Positions 6,305 to 14,258 of a stretch of DNA of 47,442 nt are shown here, in pieces (positions within the stretch are counted from its first letter, which is position 1; every line of letters begins with the position of its first letter). The DNA comes from Bacteroidota bacterium (GTDB taxonomy: Bacteria; Bacteroidota; Bacteroidia; Flavobacteriales; Flavobacteriaceae): the NCBI GenBank assembly GCA_024279425.1, contig JAJRRO010000063.1, positions 1 through 47,442 of the forward strand, read 5' to 3'. A model generated the notes under the pieces. The model ran no database searches. It was given only the letters and a program-made list of their open reading frames with translations, and was not told where the DNA came from. The position numbers were made by a program, and so were the translations under genes.

Positions 6305-8490
6305 TTTAAATTAATTTTTGAGGTTTTAGACGATTCACATCTAATATTTATTTCTCTATTCTTATGTACTGCTATTTGAGCTAAAAAAAAAGCATGATTA
6401 GCACGACCGGTAATCTGAGATTCCATTTCCAATTGTTGTGGATTGAACATTTGATCGGTTTCTTTATAAGATAGCTTGTAATTTCCTTTGAGGAACATAC
6501 CAAAAGGCACTAAAAAATCTTGAATTGTTAGCAAAGGAAAACGATAAAGATGATGAACCGGAAAAGGTGTTTCTACTGAAAGGGCACTATGTTCACTTAG
6601 GATTATTTTATAAAAAGAGCGATAAAAATAAAATAATGCACTCTTTTTAGAACCAATATAATTTAGAGCAGAAAATGTTTTACCATTATTTTCATAATAT
6701 AATTTCGCTCCTGTTTTTGAGCAAATAAGAAATGACTGGTTATAAATATCAATTTCATTTCTAATAGAAAAAATGATTTCCTTTTCATCTTCTGTGGTCA
6801 TACTCAACACAAATTCATCACCAGGATTCCATTTAAAAGCAGCTTGAAGTATAGGTGAAGTTGAAATATTTGATATTGTATCTTGTTCTTCAGGAATTCC
6901 TTTTTGTACGAATCTTAATTTCATTTTATCGCCAACGATATATTCTGAGAGTGGCCAAAAAATAGTTGGATCACCAATTTTTGAAGAAGATTGTAATTGA
7001 AAATGTAAATGTGGATATGGTGAACGCCCTGAATTACCACATTTCCCAATGCCCTGCCCTTCTACTACAACATCACCGACTTCAACTTCAACCGACCCCT
7101 TTTTTAAATGGCTTAGTTTTGAATATAAATAATCATCATGTTTTATTACGACTGTATTTCCCCAGTTTTGAAGTACATTGGTAATTCCTATTTCATTATC
7201 ATCAACTGTATTTACAGCAGCAACAATGGTTCCGGCTGCTGGTGCAATCACGGGTTTATCAAAACAAAAATAATCGCTTGGTAAAAGTCCTTCTCCCGAA
7301 AATTCTTTTTCTGAAAATGTATCTATGATTATAAAATCCCAGGCAAAACGAAAAAATTCTTTATGTGTGTATGTTCCGTCATGCCCCTGATTTACAGTCC
7401 ACTGACCCATAAATGGTAATCGAATAGGAGAAACAAAGGCAGCATATTTTTTTGCAGGTTGACTATCAAATAAGTATGCATTTGTTTCAGGATTTTTTTG
7501 TTGAACCAATGTTAGAATTGGTGAACGAGTTTGGTCATATCTAATTTTAAATGCATACAAAACTCCAATAATTACCATATTGAACGGCAAAGAAAAAACT
7601 GACAATTCAAACATTCCGAAAAGGCGATCAGAACCTATTGTGGTAATAACCAATACAGGAATTAATAACAAACTCCATAAAAAAGATTGACGCGAAGGAA
7701 TTAAAAAATATCCTCCAATTGCGATTGCTGACAATATAAAATTGAAGCCGTAGTAGGTATAATTCAATGAGCCGGTATACATGCCCAGAAATGAATAAAC
7801 TCCAAAGGCTACAAAAAAACCTACTAAGGAAAATAAGAAGTTTATACGTGAATGAATTAGCAAACCAATTGCAATAAGTACACCTGCCAAGATGTTAAAC
7901 TGAAAAAAAATAGCTCCCAACGACAAAAAATAAGTGTCGAATCCTGTATCTTGAAAAAGGTTGGCCAAACCATCAACAAATACAACAAGTGCATTGCCTC
8001 CTAACTTAAAAAACATATTTGATGGGTAAAGCGCCTCTGTATTTAAAGTAATCCCTGTAAATGATGGAAACGCTAATAATAGTAGCCACATAGCAAGTAA
8101 AAATGGTATACTTAAAAATGGTAAACCGCATTTTGTCAATAATCCCATTAAGAAAACGGTACTAAAAAACGCTATAGCACCACCCATAATAATCAATAAC
8201 AGAACATCAAAACCAGGTGAAAAATAAGTGCCAACTCCCAGCCCTACCAATAAAGCATTAAAACTGAATAATCCTTTTCGAATTATTACAGAAGAATATC
8301 CTAAAATCTCAGATAATGCTACTGCTGTAATTACCGCAATTAAACCACTTAAACCTGTCCACCAATCAATAAAACTAACGATAACCATTACTACTGCTAA
8401 TATCTTATTATCAGTAAAAAAAATCTGAGAGTAGCTTGTTAAGATAGCTTCTCCTATAAAAAGGCATTTTTCTATTAACTTATTTTTCAT
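6277..8490 (-). CDS. Urea-transporter-like membrane domain fused to M23 peptidase domain
   Basis: 737 residues. Residues about 20-310 form about ten membrane helices in two homologous halves, marked by FNALLVGLGVGTYF (about 77-90) and FNFILSAIAIGG (about 249-260), the repeated signature of urea transporters. A periplasmic M23 (LytM/lysostaphin-type) zinc-peptidase domain follows at about 365-510: His376 and Asp385 in THKEFFRFAWDF, His461 in LSHL, and the HLH motif at 494-496. M23 enzymes cut peptidoglycan cross-bridges or stem peptides. About 220 residues of uncharacterised sequence follow. The fusion places a channel for small uncharged amides and a cell-wall peptidase in one protein. Urea itself may not be the substrate. 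The gene starts 40 bases after the decarboxylase and overlaps the barrel gene. Confidence 0.85.
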   Translation of the reverse strand: MKNKLIEKCLFIGEAILTSYSQIFFTDNKILAVVMVIVSFIDWWTGLSGLIAVITAVALSEILGYSSVIIRKGLFSFNALLVGLGVGTYFSPGFDVLLLIIMGGAIAFFSTVFLMGLLTKCGLPFLSIPFLLAMWLLLLAFPSFTGITLNTEALYPSNMFFKLGGNALVVFVDGLANLFQDTGFDTYFLSLGAIFFQFNILAGVLIAIGLLIHSRINFLFSLVGFFVAFGVYSFLGMYTGSLNYTYYGFNFILSAIAIGGYFLIPSRQSFLWSLLLIPVLVITTIGSDRLFGMFELSVFSLPFNMVIIGVLYAFKIRYDQTRSPILTLVQQKNPETNAYLFDSQPAKKYAAFVSPIRLPFMGQWTVNQGHDGTYTHKEFFRFAWDFIIIDTFSEKEFSGEGLLPSDYFCFDKPVIAPAAGTIVAAVNTVDDNEIGITNVLQNWGNTVVIKHDDYLYSKLSHLKKGSVEVEVGDVVVEGQGIGKCGNSGRSPYPHLHFQLQSSSKIGDPTIFWPLSEYIVGDKMKLRFVQKGIPEEQDTISNISTSPILQAAFKWNPGDEFVLSMTTEDEKEIIFSIRNEIDIYNQSFLICSKTGAKLYYENNGKTFSALNYIGSKKSALFYFYRSFYKIILSEHSALSVETPFPVHHLYRFPLLTIQDFLVPFGMFLKGNYKLSYKETDQMFNPQQLEMESQITGRANHAFFLAQIAVHKNREINIRCESSKTSKINLKWENKLYQY

Positions 8491-8530
8491 TTATTAGACA
8501 ACTCACATAATGGTAGTCACCCTACTTTAC

Positions 8531-9883
8531 TTAATTAACCTTAAGGTGTTCAGGTATCATTTCTTGTCTTCTGAACACTTCTTTATCCTCTTGTTTTCTT
8601 ATAACATGTGTTTTACCTTTTTCGTCAATTAAAACAATATTAGGACGGTAGGTAATAAACTGCATCCATTGAGTCATTGTATATGCTCCTACACGTTTAA
8701 TTACAAAGCGATCTCCTTTATTGAGTAATGGAAAATCAATATTTTTTCTAATAATATCAATATTCATACATAAAGGCCCGTAAATGGTTGTAGGCTCTGA
8801 TTGGAAACTTGTTTCATGTACAGGATAAATTTCATGATCGTACCAAAATGCTGTAAATAGTATATTCACACCGGTATCTATAACCATAGCTCTATGTCCA
8901 TCAGCCAAACGCTTATTTGCTAATACAGTACCTGCAAGCCAGCCTGCATCATCAATTAAGGCTCTTCCCGTTTCTAAAATAAGTGTTGGCGTTTCATTAT
9001 TAGGGAAACTAGCAGATGTCATTGCAGTTGTAATTGTATGTGCATAATCATCAAAACTAGGCGTCGTATCAGTTGCCGGTAAATAAGCACCCTGTAATGT
9101 GTTTTGAGAAGCAAAACCACCTCCAACATCAATATAACCAATGCTGATTTGGAAACGTTCAAATATTCTAGTTGCTAATACTGCTAATTTCTGAATAGCA
9201 GTTGCATATGCTTTAGACAATGTGATATATGTGCCGACATGTATATGCAATCCTATTAAATCAATGTTGCCATTGGTCAAAATACGATTAATAGCATTCC
9301 AAGCTTCACCACTTTCATAGTTAAAACCAAAACGATCCCATTGTGGTACAATACCGGTATCCATGTTCACACGAATAGCAACTTGTGGGCGCTCTTTTAA
9401 TTCATCTAACATTTCAATAATAGCATACAATTCATCAAAATGATCAATATGAATCAATGATTTGTTATTAATTGCTCTAGCTAAATCTTCTTCGCTTTTA
9501 TCAGGGCCATTAAAAATAATTTTGTTTCCTGGTATATTATTATCAAGTGCTTTTTCATATTCAAAACCAGAAACTACTTCTGCCCAAGCTCCTTCTTGAT
9601 GAAATACCCTACAAACGGCATCTATATAATTAGTTTTATAAGACCAGGCAAATTGCACTTTTGGATATCGCGTTGAAAAAGCACGATAAGCTGTACGATA
9701 GGTCTCTCGAATTGTTTTCTCAGACAGCACAAAAACAGGTGAGCCATATTGATCTATGAGATTATCAATTAGCACATTATCTATTGATTCTATTGGGCGC
9801 AACCTTTTTAAACTTCCAAATTTATTTGGAATACCTTCAACTACTTTGCGCAATATCGGACGTTCATATATTTTTTTATCCAT
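8531..9883 (-). CDS. PLP-dependent amino-acid decarboxylase (DapDC/LysA fold)
   Basis: 450 residues of the fold-III Orn/Lys/DAP decarboxylase family. The PLP lysine is Lys83 in FAWSYKTNY. Further family marks are HIHVGT (about 213), the glycine loop DVGGGFAS (about 250), ETGRAL (about 304, in place of EPGR) and GPLC (about 372), which carries the cysteine contributed across the dimer. Members decarboxylate meso-DAP, lysine, ornithine, arginine or carboxynorspermidine. The altered substrate motifs (ETGR, and GPLCMNID instead of GPxCESxD) argue against a housekeeping LysA. It lies 9 bases after the ATP-grasp gene, so the pair probably acts in sequence on one amino-acid-like substrate. The extra N-terminal 40 residues are unusual. 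Exact substrate is undetermined. Confidence 0.85.
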   Translation of the reverse strand: MDKKIYERPILRKVVEGIPNKFGSLKRLRPIESIDNVLIDNLIDQYGSPVFVLSEKTIRETYRTAYRAFSTRYPKVQFAWSYKTNYIDAVCRVFHQEGAWAEVVSGFEYEKALDNNIPGNKIIFNGPDKSEEDLARAINNKSLIHIDHFDELYAIIEMLDELKERPQVAIRVNMDTGIVPQWDRFGFNYESGEAWNAINRILTNGNIDLIGLHIHVGTYITLSKAYATAIQKLAVLATRIFERFQISIGYIDVGGGFASQNTLQGAYLPATDTTPSFDDYAHTITTAMTSASFPNNETPTLILETGRALIDDAGWLAGTVLANKRLADGHRAMVIDTGVNILFTAFWYDHEIYPVHETSFQSEPTTIYGPLCMNIDIIRKNIDFPLLNKGDRFVIKRVGAYTMTQWMQFITYRPNIVLIDEKGKTHVIRKQEDKEVFRRQEMIPEHLKVN

Positions 9884-9892
9884 TTTTATTTT

Positions 9893-10936
9893 TTATAGTT
9901 CCCCAAAAATTATAATTTTCTCGAAATCTGATATATCACCTATTAAATCCCAAGAGTAGCGAATAAACATTTTTCCGAATTCATATTCTGTAACAGATTC
10001 AACTTTTTCACCTAATGCCAAACGGCATAACATTTCAGGAATATTTTGCCCTGCTCCTACTGCCAAATAAACCCAGGCTGGTATTCTTGGATTAATCTCA
10101 ATAAGATGATATTCACCATCATCGGTTTTTATCATTTCAAGTTCCATTCCGCCACGCCATTTAGTTTCTCTAATGATATGATGTGTGATTTCGAGTAGAC
10201 GTTCATCATTTAAGGTAATGCCACCCCAGGCTTTCCCTTTATCTGTAATATATTGTTTACGCATTGGTACGGCGGCAACGGTATTCCCTTTTCCATCACC
10301 CAAAGCAACTACATTTACTTCTGTCCCTTGAATAGATTGTTGAACCACGACCGGAAGTCCCCATTTTGCTGATAATTTATTAAAATAGAAAACGGCCTGA
10401 TTATTATTAATAACTTTAAAAGCCTCGTAAAACTTACCTTTAATCCAATAAGGATAAGATAAAGGTTTCGGTAAGTTTGCTAATTCTTTACTGTTTACAA
10501 TGGCTTTACTTTCGGGTACTGTTATATTATACTTTTTAGAAAATTCCGGTAAATTATCTTTATGTCGTTCTTCAAATTGCTCCATAGTAGGTAAGAAAGT
10601 ATGGATACCCATTTCTAATAGTTTGTCACTGAACTTAATGAACAAGTACAATTCAGAATCAAAATTAGGGATAACAATATCTATTTGTTCTTTTTCATGA
10701 ACATATGCTAAACGTTTTAGAAAAGCTTCACTTCCTGTTGAAGGGAATGGCATTAAATAGGTTTTATCCACCAATCTCGGCATATAAATCCCTGGTTCTA
10801 AGTTTTCGTAGGCCAATCCTATTATACGAGCATCTAAATTAGAGTCTTTTATACCTCGGATTACGGGCACTCCAGGTCCCGGACTATCAATATTATTTAA
10901 TCCGGTAACCGCTATGGTTAGTTTTTCATTTCCCAT
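9893..10936 (-). CDS. ATP-grasp carboxylate-amine ligase
   Basis: 347 residues, carbamoyl-phosphate-synthase-like ATP-grasp. It opens with a Rossmann-like strand (LTIAVTGLNN) and a pre-grasp domain. It then has the ATP-grasp subdomains, with a nucleotide-binding strand near VVVQQSIQGTEVNVVAL and the metal-binding signature ELEMIKTDDGEYHLIEINPR, whose E and N-P-R coordinate Mg-ATP. Such enzymes activate a carboxylate as acyl phosphate and join it to an amine. It starts 3 bases after the PqqD-like gene and ends 9 bases before the decarboxylase, so translation is probably coupled. With a PqqD partner a peptide-modifying role is possible, but no precursor peptide is visible. A free amino-acid ligase role is equally consistent. 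Confidence 0.8.
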   Translation of the reverse strand: MGNEKLTIAVTGLNNIDSPGPGVPVIRGIKDSNLDARIIGLAYENLEPGIYMPRLVDKTYLMPFPSTGSEAFLKRLAYVHEKEQIDIVIPNFDSELYLFIKFSDKLLEMGIHTFLPTMEQFEERHKDNLPEFSKKYNITVPESKAIVNSKELANLPKPLSYPYWIKGKFYEAFKVINNNQAVFYFNKLSAKWGLPVVVQQSIQGTEVNVVALGDGKGNTVAAVPMRKQYITDKGKAWGGITLNDERLLEITHHIIRETKWRGGMELEMIKTDDGEYHLIEINPRIPAWVYLAVGAGQNIPEMLCRLALGEKVESVTEYEFGKMFIRYSWDLIGDISDFEKIIIFGEL

Positions 10937-10939
10937 AGC

Positions 10940-11179
10940 TTAATCTGTCATATTTTCACGTTTCAAGAAATCTAGGAACTCGTATAGATCACGTCCTGCA
11001 GTTACATTATCTATTTCAAAATCTTCGGTAATTGCATTGATGATTTCATCGCCAGATTTACCTTCTTTAAGAAGGTTTATAATAAATAAGCCCATTTCAT
11101 TTGTTGTGAAAGATTCACCCGTAGCCGGCTTGAAAATGAATCCGTTATCGCTTATTGCAAGTGAGTTTAATTTACTCAT
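10940..11179 (-). CDS. PqqD-like small protein (RiPP recognition element fold)
   Basis: 79 residues. It has strand pairs at the start (LAISDNGFIFKPATGESFTTNE), then helix GLFIINLLKEGKSGDEIINAITEDFEID and a C-terminal helix with D-L-Y-E-F-L-D-F-L. The order of a short beta part, then a winged helix with (D/E)-x-D-x(5)-D-(L/V)-x-x-F-(L/I), fits PqqD, the peptide-binding chaperone fold (RRE) that presents precursor peptides or carrier substrates to modifying enzymes. It is the first gene of the six-gene operon. No second domain is present. No plausible precursor peptide occurs immediately upstream on either strand, so this copy may act on a protein or be a carrier-like partner for the ATP-grasp enzyme. 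Confidence 0.7.
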   Translation of the reverse strand: MSKLNSLAISDNGFIFKPATGESFTTNEMGLFIINLLKEGKSGDEIINAITEDFEIDNVTAGRDLYEFLDFLKRENMTD

Positions 11180-11439
11180 ATTTATTTATATTTATATTTT
11201 TTAGACTAAAATTCACTTAAAAGGTTTAAAGTAAAATCTGAATAAATACCATATAAAATTTGGCAACAGCTTTGCTGTTTTTATCGATTTTATTATGGCA
11301 AAAATGCATCGTCTCAACTTCTATTTAGAGCATACAAATTTATAAGTTATACACTGAAGCATAAATGACATTTATCAGTTAACATGATCAGTAAACAATT
11401 ATTCAATTTGGCTTCTTATCTTTCAAAGAATTGCTATGA
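11180..11439. other. Upstream region of the six-gene operon
   Basis: About 260 bases of AT-rich DNA with no gene. It must contain the operon promoter. A TTG-N19-TATTCAG arrangement on the minus strand (11266 to 11238) has the right spacing for a Bacteroidota promoter but fits TAnnTTTG poorly. A short hairpin AACAGC-TTT-GCTGTT with a following T run (11265-11284, plus strand) is present with no upstream gene to terminate. Confidence 0.3.
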
Positions 11440-11607
11440 GACTGTTTTGAAATTTATCATTTGAATTTGTTAAACATCACTCTTACCATTGACAATTGTA
11501 TAAATGCAATGCTGGAATCCGTCAACCGTTCTGTCTCTATTTTTAATAGTGGCATGACCGAAAACTTATCCGATCATTATCCGATTATGGCCGAGTTTCA
11601 GTTTTAG
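11440..11607 (+). pseudogene. Remnant: C-terminus of an endonuclease/exonuclease/phosphatase-family protein
   Basis: An open stretch of 55 codons with no start. The last 30 or so residues (SVSIFNSGMTENLSDHYPIMAEF then QF and stop) match the end of EEP-fold enzymes, including bacterial sphingomyelinase-like phosphodiesterases, whose conserved SDHYP motif provides the catalytic histidine near the C-terminus. The upstream residues have lost family character, and everything 5' of about 11440 is gone. It is a gene end left behind by a deletion or element insertion. The nearby IS3 fragments are likely culprits. Confidence 0.55.
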
Positions 11608-11941
11608 GCAAAAATGATGATTTTCGTTTCCAGAGAACGCCATGCCTAAATTGTCACGATTTAGCTTTACAATAGTATAACAACGTATTCTGCGAAAACC
11701 CTAAGTCAGGAACTTAAAATTGGTTTTTGTTTTTTTATTATCCCTTTTCTATTCAAACCCCAATACTGTATGGCCTCGCCAAAATGATTTTGTTTGCTAT
11801 AAGAACATTGTACAAATTGACAGATGTACCATTCACTTTATTGATTTATTTTTTCGGAAAGCAATCTAGGGAGTTCTAACCATTGTGCCCTGATTATTGA
11901 TTTATTCAAATTCTTATCGTAATTTCTACACTTAATTTTCA

Positions 11942-12344
11942 GTGATGGAAAAGCAACGAAGAAAATTCGCATCGAAGTTCACGACCAAGGTGGTATTAGA
12001 GGCTCTTAAGGAGCGTGAAACGGCTCAAGACCTTGCCCAAAGGCGAGATATCACCGCAACAGGTCAACCTCTGGAAACGGGAATTTCTGGCACAGGCGGA
12101 ATCCGTATTTACCAAAGGCCAAAAATCTGCCAAGAGTGAGTCGGAAGATATTAAACTAAGTATGGACGGTAAAGGAAGGGCAATCGACAATGTTTTCATA
12201 GAACGTCTCTGGAGAAGTGTTAAATACGAAAGTATCTATCTCAATCCCCCAGACTCTGGGATCGATCTATACGAACAACTCAATAAATATTTGACTATTA
12301 GAATAACAGAAGAAGACATCAAGGAATCGAACAACGAAAAGTAG
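11942..12344 (+). pseudogene. IS3-family transposase remnant (orfA start fused to orfB end)
   Basis: The first frame starts MMEKQRRKFASKFTTKVVLEALKER, the usual opening of an IS3-family OrfA with its helix-turn-helix. A frameshift near 12040-12060 moves to a second frame with ISPQQVNLWKREFLAQAESVF, the OrfA leucine-zipper region. From about 12150 the sequence jumps to the end of the DDE domain of OrfB (SMDGKGRAIDNVFIERLWRS, then KYESIYLNPP). Most of OrfB, including the two Asp residues, is missing by an internal deletion. The tail after about residue 90 is unlike the family. It is non-functional, with plus-strand orientation. Confidence 0.75.
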
Positions 12345-12354
12345 CTTAAATGAA

Positions 12355-12513
12355 TACTGATCTTGACCTCCTCCCAATATACCGGACAGATTAAAACTAG
12401 AGGATTTTGGGCGAATAAATGTTAAACTTTAAATAGATTATTTGCTTATGAAACGTTCAAAATTCAGTGAATCTCAGATTGTGTTCGCAATCAAATAGGC
12501 CGAAACGGGCATA
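12355..12513 (+). mobile_element. Second IS3-family remnant, left end plus orfA start
   Basis: After an IS3-like end (TGACCTCCTCCCAATATACC, from about 12364) an ATG at 12448 opens MKRSKFSESQIVFAIK. An in-frame TAG follows at 12496 where the family has Gln, then AETGI continues in frame. This is the first 20 or so residues of another IS3 OrfA. It breaks off at about 12513, exactly where a minus-strand transposase start abuts it. Confidence 0.65.
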
Positions 12514-12650
12514 GCTCAATTCAACAGCCTTTTGTTTAAACTCAACCGTGTAATCCCTTTTTTCTCTTGACATTTTTCAAAGTTGATTTTAAAAGCGAAC
12601 ACGCTCTTAACTTTATGTCCAGTTAAATATAGTAAGTCCAATCCAATTAG
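12505..12650 (-). mobile_element. Third IS remnant, minus-strand orfA start and end sequence
   Basis: From 12573 leftward the minus strand reads MSREKRDYTVEFKQKAVELSYAR, the typical start of an IS3-type OrfA helix-turn-helix (here 23 residues), then loses the frame at about 12505. Upstream of the start (toward 12650) lies a likely terminal repeat beginning TTGGACTTACTATATTTAAC. This fragment and the plus-strand one at 12448 meet head to head within a few bases, so two elements recombined or one inserted into the other before both decayed. Confidence 0.6.
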
Positions 12651-12723
12651 ATGGTCATGATTCTGTCCGACGAAAAGCGCCATTAAAAACTTTTTCAGAT
12701 TGGATTGCATTTACACCCTAGTA

Positions 12724-13842
12724 TTATTTTTCAAAATAATATCTATGTACTTCATCTATAACTCCATCCCCATCATAATCTTGGGATTCGGTAATAAAAA
12801 AGGTATCCCCATCAATAACTATGCTACCGTCCAAAACCAACTCGGCATCTCCTGGTTCCAAGGTTACAATTTCTTCCAGTTCGCCGTTTATTTCAGAAGA
12901 GTACTTGTATTCTACAATTGTTAGTCTTTTATCAGCTTCAACATAGGCCCAGTTACCTTCGCTTATGTCTTTATAAACTTCATTTATGTACACAGCTTCA
13001 CAGCTTAGGGTAGAAGCGGTATAATCGACAAATCTGTCCAAACCTTTAAATTCTGCATTATAGGTGCCATCCGCATTCACAACTACGGTTCCGTATTCCC
13101 TGGTATTACATTCCGTTGCTTCCAAGGTGCCTCCGTTGTTGCACTCGTAACTTTCTGAATAGCAATTTTCCGATCCTACAAGGGTGGACTCGGTTTCACC
13201 ATTATTTATTTCCTCCACTTTCACCAATTTCCATGTACCAACCATATCAATATTACCTCCCCAGCTTTCTACGGTTACACACACTTCTTGAGGGGCACTT
13301 ATATTTCCTTGTTCATCGTATACACATAAAACATAGCAAAATTCTCCTGGAGGTATTTCCGAGCCGAAATCCACATCCAGGGTTGCATTGTTTATCTTGT
13401 GGGCCAATGAATTTGCGCTCATCTTTCTTGAGATCAATGCCTTCTTGGTTGTGCTTTTTTTATTGGAGGAATTGGCAACGATATCAACATCATAATAACT
13501 ATCGGCCACAGTTCCATCATTGGCTTTAAATTGAATATAAGCACCTACGATTTCCGCATCGGAACTTAAAGCAACTTCAAATCCTTCACCTAAAAAAGCC
13601 GTCTTACCAGAATCGGATATGTCCAATGAAATAGCCTCATTGGGTATAGGAGGCACACCATCTTTTTTGGTTCCTCCCGTAATGACCACATTATTGGAAA
13701 CTTGATTGGCCTCCAAGGGGGTATTTTCCAATATTTCCGCTTGTTCATTTGAAATCTGGTTGGATAATGGTGAATCGTCATTACTACAGGACACTAATAT
13801 GGCAAACAGAGACAGAATTATAATACCAATAAGATTTTTCAT
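12724..13842 (-). CDS. Surface lipoprotein with Ig-like region and lipocalin-like C-terminal domain
   Basis: 372 residues. It has a lipoprotein signal with lipobox ILVSCSND (Cys about 19), followed by a Ser/Asn-rich linker. A beta-sandwich-like region spans about 70-195 (EAISLDISDSGKTAFLGEGF ... EFCYVLCVYDEQGNISAPQE). A lipocalin-like domain runs from about 200 to the end, opening DMVGTWKLVKVEE and closing RLTIVEYKYSSE...HRYYFEK. Two cysteine clusters (ENCYSESYECNNGGTLEATEC) suggest disulfides outside the cytoplasm. A DYDGDGVIDE stretch near the C-terminus resembles a calcium-binding loop. The function is unknown, and such proteins are common accessory lipoproteins in Flavobacteriia. It is a lone gene between IS scars and the adhesin locus, with no operon partner. 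Confidence 0.8.
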   Translation of the reverse strand: MKNLIGIIILSLFAILVSCSNDDSPLSNQISNEQAEILENTPLEANQVSNNVVITGGTKKDGVPPIPNEAISLDISDSGKTAFLGEGFEVALSSDAEIVGAYIQFKANDGTVADSYYDVDIVANSSNKKSTTKKALISRKMSANSLAHKINNATLDVDFGSEIPPGEFCYVLCVYDEQGNISAPQEVCVTVESWGGNIDMVGTWKLVKVEEINNGETESTLVGSENCYSESYECNNGGTLEATECNTREYGTVVVNADGTYNAEFKGLDRFVDYTASTLSCEAVYINEVYKDISEGNWAYVEADKRLTIVEYKYSSEINGELEEIVTLEPGDAELVLDGSIVIDGDTFFITESQDYDGDGVIDEVHRYYFEK

Positions 13843-13989
13843 GTTAAAATAAATTTAAATAATGAATATTAATAACGCTTGTATTGAACTCAATATTGTA
13901 ATTCAGGAATGTTATGTTCTGAATACAGTAAAAACCAGAGTCAAACCTCGCATGTCGAGCACCCTGTGTGGTCTTAAGGTTATTCATGA

Positions 13990-14253
13990 ACTAATTGTAA
14001 AGAGAGAGTTATACCTGATAGGAGCACAGAAAATAGCATACTTTCATTACAGATCACCAAGAATGGACAAACATATAATAGTAGTGTTGATAGTTCATCT
14101 AAAAGCATTTCAATTGACATTGAAGATTTTGATCTATCACAATCCGTGACTCCAACGATTCAGATTGGCAAAAGAGTAACTCTACTACCTTCAGTAAGCA
14201 TAACACAAATAATGAAAACAAGGTACTCTCGTCTAAAATTACCATGGAATTAG
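13990..14253 (+). pseudogene. Remnant of a cadherin-like/DUF5018-type surface-protein domain
   Basis: An open plus-strand stretch of 87 codons with no credible start codon. The middle reads SILSLQITKNGQTYNSSVD, then ISIDIEDFDLSQSVTPTIQIG and LLPSVSITQ. A short strand with G-x-T-Y, then V/I-D-x-x-x-K-x-I-x-I, then a LxxSxTPTIxIG turn, is the repeat pattern of beta-sandwich modules in Bacteroidota cell-surface lipoproteins. Homology stops near 14215 and a stop follows at 14251. The start and the rest of the protein are gone. The annotated-looking frame at 13862-14149 is a different, unsupported frame. Confidence 0.35.
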
Positions 14254-14258
14254 GTAGG

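Noticed and set aside
11265-11284. Intrinsic terminator AACAGC-TTT-GCTGTT with T run
   Set aside because: It points rightward, but no plus-strand gene ends upstream, and the flanking operon is read leftward from a start further left. The stem is only 6 bp.
11180-11440. RiPP precursor peptide for the PqqD-like protein
   Set aside because: I found no short frame with a leader-core pattern adjacent to the operon on either strand, so a RiPP pathway is not claimed.
13862-14149. Plus-strand 95-residue open frame
   Set aside because: The sequence is not protein-like. The recognisable remnant at 13990-14253 is in a different frame.
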